Origin: Pedobacter sp. UBA1951
GTDB lineage: Bacteria; Bacteroidota; Bacteroidia; Sphingobacteriales; Sphingobacteriaceae
Direction: 5' to 3'
NCBI GenBank assembly: GCA_002336465.1
Contig: DDEP01000078.1
Coordinates: 1-13,424, forward strand
Length of the DNA stretch: 13,424 nt
The notes beneath the pieces were generated by a model, which did no database searches, was not told the origin of the DNA, and saw nothing but the letters and a program-made list of their open reading frames with translations. A program made the position numbers and the translations under genes. Positions 8,152 to 13,424 of the stretch are shown here, in pieces. Position 1 is the first letter of the stretch; every line of letters starts with the position of its first letter.

Positions 8152-8864
8152 CACTTTACTAAGGTAATATTTTCTTCCTTAATTGTATCTGATCCTTTAA
8201 AACGTAACAAGATTTGTGCAGTAGTGATTACATCTTTTTGGCAGTAGGTTACAATGCGCTCTAGGTTCTTTTCTTTGTAATAAACATCTTTAACCCTACT
8301 TCCATCAATATCATCTTTAGGTGTGGGGATATTAAAAATAGTAGCCAGTAAATTTAAAGAAGTATAGTGCTTGTAATCACCAAATTTCCATAATTCCATG
8401 GTATCTATATGGTTAATTTCCCAAGGTTTTTTACCTGATATTTGTAATTGATGAGGGATAGGAAGGCCATTGATCAGCATTCGGCGACACAAAAAAGGGA
8501 AATCAAATTCTTTGCCGTTATGTGCGCACAACAACAGTTTTTTACCTTGTTTATTAAGCAATGTAATAAACTGCGCTAAGATAGCTTTCTCATCATTGCC
8601 ATAAAAAGAACTGATGCGTAAATGCATCTGCTGCTTTTTTAAATGGTAAAAACCTATACTGATGCAAATAATCTTGCCAAATTCTGCCCAAATACCTGCT
8701 CTTTCATAAAAGTCTTCCGCTGTCTGCTGTTCTTTTCTTATATACTGTGTTTTATCTGTCCATAATTGTTGAAACAAAGGAGATAGGTTTTGGAAATGCT
8801 CTTCTTGAGGAACTGTTTCTATGTCAATTACAAATACGTTTTCGAGGTTAATTTCTTCCAGCAT
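8151..8864 (-). CDS. Predicted 3'-5' exonuclease, PolB-like DnaQ fold
   Basis: A 237-residue RNase H-like exonuclease of the predicted PolB-like 3'-5' exonuclease family. The DEDDy catalytic residues can be read: Exo I Asp14 and Glu16 in FVIDIETVP (11-19); Exo II Asp121 in AHNGKEFDFPFL (114-125); Exo III Tyr207 and Asp211 in YCQKDV. HIDTMELW (152-159) and DGSRVKDVYY (187-196) are also characteristic. There is no polymerase domain, so it is a stand-alone exonuclease, probably acting on single-stranded 3' ends of DNA; its exact cellular role is not established. The ATG at 8862-8864 is the first good start. Its stop overlaps the start of the importer ATPase gene, so the two should be co-transcribed despite unrelated functions. 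Confidence 0.88.
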   Translation of the reverse strand: MLEEINLENVFVIDIETVPQEEHFQNLSPLFQQLWTDKTQYIRKEQQTAEDFYERAGIWAEFGKIICISIGFYHLKKQQMHLRISSFYGNDEKAILAQFITLLNKQGKKLLLCAHNGKEFDFPFLCRRMLINGLPIPHQLQISGKKPWEINHIDTMELWKFGDYKHYTSLNLLATIFNIPTPKDDIDGSRVKDVYYKEKNLERIVTYCQKDVITTAQILLRFKGSDTIKEENITLVK

Positions 8865-8904
8865 ATTCTGTTATTAAGATTTGGAAATACAAGTTACACA
8901 TTTT

Positions 8905-8917
8905 ACATAGCTTATGT
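8905..8917. repeat. Short inverted repeat in the divergent exonuclease/regulator gap
   Basis: ACATA (8905-8909) and TATGT (8913-8917) flank GCT. CACA (8897-8900) and TGTG (8918-8921) extend the symmetry with a 4-nt offset. It lies between divergent genes and could be an operator, but it is short. Confidence 0.25.
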
Positions 8918-8950
8918 TGTGATTTAAAGCCTGCACATAGATAAATCCTT

Positions 8951-8958
8951 TACCTTTG
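8951..8958 (+). promoter_or_regulatory. Candidate -7 element for the response regulator gene
   Basis: TACCTTTG exactly matches the Bacteroidota -7 consensus TAnnTTTG and ends 20 nt before the ATG at 8979. No good -33 TTTG is seen at 17-23 nt upstream, so support is partial. Confidence 0.4.
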
Positions 8959-8978
8959 TGTAATTCAAAGCGAAAAAT

Positions 8979-10310
8979 ATGTCTACCATACTCATTATAG
9001 ACGATGAAGAAAAACTCAGAAAGCTGTTAGCCCGTATCATAACACTCGAAGGTTTTGAAGTGATCCAAGCGCAAGATGCCAAAACAGCATGGAAGAGATT
9101 GGAACAAGCTGATGTAGACGTGGTATTGTGTGATGTGAAATTGCCCAATACCAGTGGAATAGAACTCTCTAAAAAAATCAAAGAACAGTATCCTGCAATA
9201 GAAGTTATTTTACTTACAGCTTACGGCAACATACCAGATAGTGTACAAGCCATAAAGAATGGTGCATTTGATTACATAACCAAAGGCGACGACAATAACA
9301 AAATCCTTCCATTGGTTTATAGAGCAAGCGAAAAAGTGCAATTGGCCAAACGCCTTTTGCAGTTAGAGAAACAGGTAGGGAAAAAATATTCTTTCGATAA
9401 TATTATAGGGCACTCTATTAATCTTAAGCAAGCTATTGAGCTGGCTAAAAAAGTAGCGCATACAGATGTTCCTGTATTGTTATTGGGCGAAACAGGTACA
9501 GGTAAAGAAGTTTTTGCGCAGGCTATACATTTAGAGAGTAAACGTAGAAATGAGCATTTTGTAGCGCTCAATTGTGCGGCATTTAGTAAAGATCTGCTTG
9601 AAAGCGAATTATTTGGGTATAAAGCTGGCGCATTTACAGGAGCGTTAAAGGATAAAAAAGGTCTTTTAGAAGAAGCACATAAAGGCACGCTTTTTTTAGA
9701 TGAAATGGGAGAAATGCCCATAGATCTGCAAGCTAAGGTATTAAGGGTGCTCGAAAACGGAGAAGTACTTAAACTAGGCGATGTAACACCTGTTAAAGTA
9801 GATGTGAGAATTATTGCTGCTACAAATCGTAATCTACAAGAAGCCATCGAAAAAGAACAGTTTAGAAGTGATTTATATTATCGCATTGCAGGTTTTACCA
9901 TCCATTTACCTTCTTTAAGAGACCGTAAACAAGACATATCTCTACTGGCACAGCATTTTGCACAACTATTTATCGTTAAGTTAAACCGTGGAATATTGAA
10001 ACTTGGTACAGATTATATCAAAGCATTAGAAAATTATCATTGGAAAGGGAATATTAGGGAACTTAAAAATGTGATTGAGCGCAGTGTAATTTTAACCGAT
10101 GGAGACCAACTGGGCTTAGAGAGCCTTCCAACCGATATACTTTATCTTTCTTCTCCCCAAAAAAACGCTTCATTTGCCATGCAGGAAGTAGAAAAACAGC
10201 ACATTCAAAAAGTTCTGAAGCATACCAATGGAAATAAGGCAGAAGCCGCTCGTTTATTGGAGATTGGTATAGCTACTTTGTATCGTAAAATAGAAGAATA
10301 CAATATCTAA
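8979..10310 (+). CDS. Sigma-54-dependent response regulator (NtrC family), probable kdp regulator
   Basis: A 443-residue two-component transcription activator. Receiver domain 1-120: acidic pair Asp8/Asp9, phosphoacceptor Asp52 in VLCDVKLP, Thr80 and Lys102 (in ITKGDD, where the usual Pro after Lys is Gly). Sigma-54 AAA+ domain about 140-375: Walker A GETGTGKE (170-177), the sigma-54 contact loop GAFTGA (217-222), Walker B GTLFLDE (236-242) and the RDRKQDI region. A Fis-type helix-turn-helix lies at about 404-441 (NKAEAARLLEIGIATLYRKI). All elements for activating sigma-54 RNA polymerase are present. It has its own terminator and lies 0.3 kb upstream of the kdp small ORFs on the same strand, so a role as the kdp response regulator in place of KdpE is inferred from position. 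No histidine kinase is in the window. Confidence 0.93.
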   Translation: MSTILIIDDEEKLRKLLARIITLEGFEVIQAQDAKTAWKRLEQADVDVVLCDVKLPNTSGIELSKKIKEQYPAIEVILLTAYGNIPDSVQAIKNGAFDYITKGDDNNKILPLVYRASEKVQLAKRLLQLEKQVGKKYSFDNIIGHSINLKQAIELAKKVAHTDVPVLLLGETGTGKEVFAQAIHLESKRRNEHFVALNCAAFSKDLLESELFGYKAGAFTGALKDKKGLLEEAHKGTLFLDEMGEMPIDLQAKVLRVLENGEVLKLGDVTPVKVDVRIIAATNRNLQEAIEKEQFRSDLYYRIAGFTIHLPSLRDRKQDISLLAQHFAQLFIVKLNRGILKLGTDYIKALENYHWKGNIRELKNVIERSVILTDGDQLGLESLPTDILYLSSPQKNASFAMQEVEKQHIQKVLKHTNGNKAEAARLLEIGIATLYRKIEEYNI

Positions 10311-10331
10311 TCAAGATATTTCCATTTTGAG

Positions 10332-10361
10332 AAAAGCCTATCATTTTGATAGGCTTTTTTT
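10332..10361 (+). terminator. Rho-independent terminator after the response regulator gene
   Basis: GCCTATCA (10336-10343) and TGATAGGC (10347-10354) form a perfect 8-bp stem with a TTT loop, followed by seven T. AAAA before the stem pairs into the T-tract. It starts 21 nt past the regulator stop and separates that transcript from the kdp operon. Confidence 0.9.
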
Positions 10362-10392
10362 GTGCTTCATTTTTACTTTAAATGCTTTTATC

Positions 10393-10407
10393 TATTGAAA
10401 ATCAATA
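10393..10407. repeat. Inverted repeat in the kdp control region, candidate activator site
   Basis: TATTGA (10393-10398), a 3-nt AAA centre and TCAATA (10402-10407) make a perfect 6-bp dyad over 15 bp. It lies between the regulator's terminator and the first kdp-linked mini-ORF, where an upstream activator site for a Fis-HTH dimer would be expected. Binding is inferred only from symmetry and position. Confidence 0.35.
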
Positions 10408-10430
10408 TTTTATGTATTTGTTTTTACTGC

Positions 10431-10457
10431 TGGAATAAAGTTTGGCATGCTGGAGCT
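10431..10457 (+). promoter_or_regulatory. Imperfect sigma-54-like promoter sequences before the kdp genes
   Basis: Two overlapping partial matches to the -24/-12 consensus (TGGCAC-N5-TTGCW) are present. TGG at 10431 reaches TTTGG with correct spacing but has GG instead of GC at -12. TGGCAT at 10443 has a GC at 10455-10456 but is one base too short between GG and GC. Neither is canonical; they are listed because a sigma-54 activator is encoded next door. The remainder of 10362-10470 holds the inverted repeat and no other recognisable element. Confidence 0.25.
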
Positions 10458-10470
10458 AAAACAATTTAAA

Positions 10471-10623
10471 ATGACAAATAAAAGTAAAATGAACAACAAG
10501 CCAAGCCCTTCTTTCTCATTAAATAGTAATCGGTTTTTACCGACAACCTTCATGATAGCAATAGCAAATAAAGCATTCGTGTATAGAACTCAGGTGAATC
10601 ATTTAACCTTTAAAGTTTGGTAG
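10471..10623 (+). CDS. Small ORF (50 codons) at the head of the kdp operon, unknown function
   Basis: I do not recognise this product. The ORF begins MTNKSKMNNK and ends HLTFKVW before TAG at 10621-10623; an internal ATG at 10489 could be the true start. The N-terminal third is Ser/Asn/Lys-rich and polar, and the middle (FLPTTFMIAIANKAFVYRT) is mildly hydrophobic and basic, too short and interrupted for a confident transmembrane helix. There is no cysteine and no signal peptide pattern. Its stop is only 3 nt before the ATG of the next mini-ORF, which is 1 nt from kdpF, so it reads as the first member of a packed run of small genes. It could be a real small protein, a leader peptide affecting translation of kdpF, or a chance ORF. 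Conservation in other Bacteroidota kdp loci would decide. Confidence 0.45.
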   Translation: MTNKSKMNNKPSPSFSLNSNRFLPTTFMIAIANKAFVYRTQVNHLTFKVW

Positions 10624-10626
10624 ATT

Positions 10627-10710
10627 ATGCTGACAGCTATTTTAATATTAACGGCTATAATCTGTTTTGGATTATTCTATAAACTGATAGACTTTTTTGA
10701 AAAAATCTGA
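10627..10710 (+). CDS. 27-residue single-helix membrane mini-protein before kdpF
   Basis: The ORF encodes one very hydrophobic segment, LTAILILTAIICFGLFYKL (residues 2-20), followed by a polar tail IDFFEKI, ending in TGA at 10708-10710. Size and topology match KdpF (one helix, short charged tail), yet it is a separate ORF: kdpF itself starts 1 nt later, so translational coupling is likely. A single-helix inner-membrane peptide encoded at the head of a Kdp operon suggests an accessory subunit or a KdpF-like stabiliser of the KdpABC complex, but this is inference from position and composition. I know of no assigned family. The clean hydrophobic segment and tight spacing argue against a chance ORF. 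Confidence 0.6.
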   Translation: MLTAILILTAIICFGLFYKLIDFFEKI

Positions 10711-10711
10711 T

Positions 10712-10789
10712 ATGATAGCTTTATTCTTTTTAGCAATAGGAGTATTTGTGTACATAGGTTACGTGCTCCTTAAACCAGAAAAATTTTAA
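10712..10789 (+). CDS. kdpF: KdpF, small subunit of the K+-transporting ATPase
   Basis: A 25-residue single-span membrane peptide that stabilises the KdpABC complex in the inner membrane. It begins MIALFFLAIGVFVYIGYVLL and ends KPEKF, the Y-x-L-x-x-P/A-E-x-F ending expected of KdpF (E. coli KdpF is 29 residues and ends ALINAEAF). It starts 1 nt after the preceding mini-ORF and lies 99 nt upstream of kdpA. Identification rests on the ending, size and position. Confidence 0.85.
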   Translation: MIALFFLAIGVFVYIGYVLLKPEKF

Positions 10790-10830
10790 ATAAACTCTTT
10801 CATCTCTTATACAGATGTTCATGCCCAAAT

Positions 10831-10866
10831 GGCTATCTGATTTAAAGCATCATTTTTCAGGTAGCC
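10831..10866 (+). promoter_or_regulatory. 10-bp hairpin in the kdpF-kdpA intergenic mRNA
   Basis: GGCTATCTGA (10831-10840) pairs along its whole length with TCAGGTAGCC (10857-10866), with one G-U wobble and a 16-nt loop. There is no T-tract after it, so it is not an intrinsic terminator. It ends 22 nt before the kdpA ATG. The 5' arm could alternatively pair weakly with CAGAT at 10812-10816. A role in mRNA processing, stability or translation of kdpA relative to kdpF is plausible but inferred. Confidence 0.55.
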
Positions 10867-10888
10867 TATAAACATTACTTACTTAAAT

Positions 10889-12577
10889 ATGAATACAGAA
10901 ATCTTAGGAATTATAACCATGTTCATGGTAACGTTGTTACTGGCGGTACCACTTGGTAAATACATTGCAAAAGTTTATGCTGGAGAAAAAACATTTTTAG
11001 ATTCCATTTTTGGCCCTATAGAGCAACTGTTCTATAAAATCAGCGGAATTGAACCTAAAACTGAAATGAATTGGAAGCAACATTTAGTGGCTTTGCTTAC
11101 CATTAATCTGATCTGGTTCTTCATGAGCATGGCCATACTCATGAACATGGAAAGTCTTCCTTTAAATCCAGATCATAATCCTAATCAATCTGCTCATTTG
11201 GCTTTTAATACTACCATTTCGTTTTTGGTAAATTGCAATTTACAGCACTATTCGGGCGAAACGGGTATCAGTTACCTAGGGCAGATATGGCTTATGTTTT
11301 TGCAGTTCGTAACCGCTGGAGCTGGCATGGCTGCGGCAGTAGTTATTTTTAAAGCATTCAGAGAAAAAACAACTGCCCAATTGGGTAATTTTTACGATTA
11401 CTTTCTAAAATCTTGCACTAGAATTTTATTGCCTCTGTCATTAATTGTAGCGGCAGTACTTGTTTTTGAAGGTACTCCTATGACTTTTGAAGGGAAAGAC
11501 ATACTTACATCTTTACAAGGAGAAAAAATGGAAGTAAGTCGCGGTCCGGTAGCTGCTTTTGTCCCTATTAAACATGTAGGTACAAACGGTGGTGGTTTCT
11601 TTGGTGCAAATAGTGCTCATCCTCTTGAAAATCCGAGCTACTTGTCAAATATGACAGAAATGATTGCACAATTTATCGTTCCGGTTGCAATGGTTTTTGC
11701 TTTTGGCTATTTTATCAGAAGAAGAAAATTTGCATGGATGCTATATGGCGTTATGACCGTTGGTTTTCTTATACTGGTTATACCTAATATTAGTATGGAA
11801 ATGAACGGAAATCCTGCCATAGCTAAAATGGGAATAGATAATTCCTTAGGAGCAATGGAAGGAAAAGAAATACGGATAGGCGCTGCTGCTTCGGGTTTCT
11901 GGAGCATTGTAACTACGGTTATTTCTACGGGTTCGGTTAATTCCATGCACGACAGTTCCATGCCACTTTCGGGTATGAATGAGTTATTGGCGATGATGAT
12001 CAATGCATTTTACGGAGGTGTAGGAGCCGGAATTCTCAACTTCTTTATTTTTATTATACTCGCCGTATTTATCAGTGGTTTAATGGTAGGCAGGACACCC
12101 GAATTTATGGGTAAGAAAATTGAAGCTCGGGAAATAAAGATTGCGATGATCATAGCCCTTTCGCATCCTTTTCTCATATTGGTAGGAACGGCTTTGGCAA
12201 CAGCTTTGCCTGCTTTTGGAACAGCCACTTTAAATAACCCTGGTTTTCATGGTTTTAGCGAAATGCTATATGAATACACTTCATCTGCAGCTAATAATGG
12301 TAGTGGTTTTGAAGGTTTAAGTGATAATACGATGTGGTGGAATATTTCTACCGGAATTGTATTGCTGCTTGGGCGTTTTCTTCCAATTATAGGCCCTGTA
12401 GCTATAGCAGGCTTATTAGCAGAAAAGAGATTTATTCCTGAAGGCGAAGGAACACTTAAAACAGATACCTCAACTTTCGGCTTAATGATCTTTGCTGTAA
12501 TTGCAATTATTGCAGCGCTCGCATTTTTTCCTGCTTTGGCTTTAGGCCCTATCGCAGAATATTTTTCCCTTCATTAA
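10889..12577 (+). CDS. kdpA: KdpA, potassium-binding channel-like subunit of the Kdp ATPase
   Basis: A 562-residue polytopic inner-membrane subunit (E. coli KdpA is 557) that binds and selects K+ for ATP-driven uptake. It has four degenerate channel-type repeats, each with a filter loop that can be seen: NTTISFLVNCNLQHYSGE (107-124), HVGTNGGGFFGANSAHPLENP (229-249), VNSMHDSSMPLSGM (350-363) and SAANNGSGFEGLSDNT (466-481). The second to fourth match the E. coli pattern closely; in the first, NCNLQ stands where E. coli has NTNWQ. About ten hydrophobic helices are spread from residue 4 to 557. The ATG at 10889 gives the standard N-terminus. It follows kdpF after a hairpin-containing gap and is followed by kdpB 21 nt downstream, so it belongs to the same operon. 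Confidence 0.97.
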   Translation: MNTEILGIITMFMVTLLLAVPLGKYIAKVYAGEKTFLDSIFGPIEQLFYKISGIEPKTEMNWKQHLVALLTINLIWFFMSMAILMNMESLPLNPDHNPNQSAHLAFNTTISFLVNCNLQHYSGETGISYLGQIWLMFLQFVTAGAGMAAAVVIFKAFREKTTAQLGNFYDYFLKSCTRILLPLSLIVAAVLVFEGTPMTFEGKDILTSLQGEKMEVSRGPVAAFVPIKHVGTNGGGFFGANSAHPLENPSYLSNMTEMIAQFIVPVAMVFAFGYFIRRRKFAWMLYGVMTVGFLILVIPNISMEMNGNPAIAKMGIDNSLGAMEGKEIRIGAAASGFWSIVTTVISTGSVNSMHDSSMPLSGMNELLAMMINAFYGGVGAGILNFFIFIILAVFISGLMVGRTPEFMGKKIEAREIKIAMIIALSHPFLILVGTALATALPAFGTATLNNPGFHGFSEMLYEYTSSAANNGSGFEGLSDNTMWWNISTGIVLLLGRFLPIIGPVAIAGLLAEKRFIPEGEGTLKTDTSTFGLMIFAVIAIIAALAFFPALALGPIAEYFSLH

Positions 12578-12598
12578 TGATCAACTCAGAATTTAGAT

Positions 12599-13424
12599 AT
12601 GAATAAGACCCAATCTTTATTTCAGAAAGAAATGGTTCAACAAGCGTTGAAACAATCTTTTGTGAAACTTAATCCAAAGCTTATGTTTCGTAATCCGGTT
12701 ATGTTTACCGTTGAAATTGGAACATTTGTGATGCTTGTGGTAAGCTTATGGGTACTCACAGGAGAAACTTCACAAGGTGGCTTTTGGTACAATTTTATTC
12801 TCTTCATTATATTATTGCTAACCTTATTGTTTGCCAATTTTGCCGAGGCTATTGCCGAGGCAAGAGGTAAAGCTCAGGCAGACAGCTTACGGAAAACCAG
12901 AGAAGAAACTCCAGCAACGCTTCAAAACGGACAGGTTATATCATCTGCACAGCTCAAAAAAGGAGATGTTTTTATATGTAAAGCAGGCGACATAATTCCT
13001 TCGGATGGAGAAATTATAGAAGGACTGGCTACGATTGATGAAAGTGCCATCACAGGAGAATCTGCACCTGTTATACGCGAAGCAGGAGGCGATAAGAGCT
13101 CTGTAACAGGAGGTACCAAAGTGCTTTCGGATCAGATTGTTGTACAAGTTACCACACAACCCGGGGAGAGCTTTCTCGATAAAATGATTGCTTTAGTAGA
13201 AGGGGCAAATCGCCAAAAAACACCAAATGAAATTGCTTTAACCATTTTGTTGGCAGGTTTTACCATGGTATTCATTATTGTTACCATAACCCTTAAACCT
13301 TTTGCAGATTATGCCAATGTAGGTATTACTATAGCTTCTTTTATTGCACTTTTTGTATGCCTGATACCTACTACCATTGGAGGTTTGTTATCTGCTATTG
13401 GTATTGCAGGTATGGACAGGGCAT
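12599..13424 (+). CDS. kdpB: KdpB, P-type ATPase subunit of the K+ pump (5' part, cut by window end)
   Basis: The first 275 codons of the ATP-hydrolysing subunit; the frame stays open to the last base. E. coli KdpB has 682 residues, so about 40% is here. Visible are the N-terminal cytoplasmic stretch, two helices (about 34-54 and 62-80), FAEAIAEARGKAQADSLRKT (81-100), and the actuator domain with the dephosphorylation loop TGES (152-155) in DESAITGESAPVIREAGGD. GGTKVLSD follows, then GESFLDKMIALVEGANRQKT, two further helices, and CLIPTTIGGLLSAIGIAG (254-271). The phosphorylated aspartate in DKTGT lies past the window end. Ser155 corresponds to the E. coli serine whose phosphorylation switches the pump off. 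The ATG at 12599-12601 is 21 nt after the kdpA stop; a later ATG at 12632 is less likely. Confidence 0.95.
   Translation, partial: MNKTQSLFQKEMVQQALKQSFVKLNPKLMFRNPVMFTVEIGTFVMLVVSLWVLTGETSQGGFWYNFILFIILLLTLLFANFAEAIAEARGKAQADSLRKTREETPATLQNGQVISSAQLKKGDVFICKAGDIIPSDGEIIEGLATIDESAITGESAPVIREAGGDKSSVTGGTKVLSDQIVVQVTTQPGESFLDKMIALVEGANRQKTPNEIALTILLAGFTMVFIIVTITLKPFADYANVGITIASFIALFVCLIPTTIGGLLSAIGIAGMDRA

Noticed and set aside
9317..9847. 176-codon open frame on the minus strand inside the response regulator gene
   Set aside because: It is fully antisense to the conserved AAA+ domain, its product is Ser/Leu/Cys-rich low-complexity sequence without any recognisable motif, and it has no start context. 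It is a shadow of the plus-strand codon bias.
10351..10366. GG-N10-GC sigma-54-like spacing in AGGC...GTGCT
   Set aside because: It is built from the stem and T-tract of the regulator's terminator and lacks the TGGCAC and TTGC cores, so it is most likely coincidental.
12577..12606. 9-codon ORF (ATG overlapping the kdpA stop) running into the start of kdpB
   Set aside because: Very short and out of frame with kdpB. It might only serve re-initiation, and nothing supports it as a gene.
1..13424. CRISPR arrays, insertion sequences, integrase genes, tRNA or rRNA genes
   Set aside because: No repeated spacer-like units, terminal inverted repeats with transposase, or RNA gene folds were seen; the window is compact core-type gene content.

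Overview
The window is AT-rich, densely coded chromosomal DNA of a Bacteroidota bacterium, most likely from the Sphingobacteriaceae/Pedobacter neighbourhood. The basis for this is protein character (NatAB-type exporter, secreted S9B dipeptidyl peptidase, PolB-like exonuclease, KdpA with a Bacteroidota-like first filter loop), weak Shine-Dalgarno signals, and -7 elements of the TAnnTTTG type upstream of several genes. The lineage is inferred from these features; no rRNA or other marker is present.

Left part (1-5213). A two-gene minus-strand ABC exporter operon (ATPase, then permease, 8-nt overlap) is divergent from a plus-strand secreted dipeptidyl-peptidase IV-like serine protease. The protease gene and mnmA converge on a strong, probably bidirectional hairpin terminator.

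Middle part (5214-8864, minus strand). mnmA (tRNA 2-thiouridylase) has a perfect 14-bp palindrome in its promoter region. Upstream of it lie a 3'-5' exonuclease gene and a double-NBD peptide-importer ATPase gene, which overlap at their stop/start codons and so are probably co-translated.

Right part (8979-13424, plus strand). A full-length NtrC-type response regulator (REC, sigma-54 AAA+, Fis HTH) ends at a clear terminator. After a regulatory-looking gap comes the start of a Kdp high-affinity K+ pump operon: a 50-codon ORF, a 27-codon membrane mini-ORF, kdpF (25 codons), kdpA, and kdpB cut off by the window end. The first three ORFs are nearly contiguous (3 nt and 1 nt apart), and a 10-bp hairpin separates kdpF from kdpA. 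kdpC and any kdpD-type kinase would lie beyond the window.

The most interesting material is the kdp control region. The adjacent regulator is a sigma-54 activator rather than an OmpR-type KdpE, two unassigned mini-ORFs precede kdpF, and the leader holds an inverted repeat, imperfect sigma-54-like sequences and an intra-operon hairpin. The rest of the window looks like ordinary housekeeping or transport gene content.
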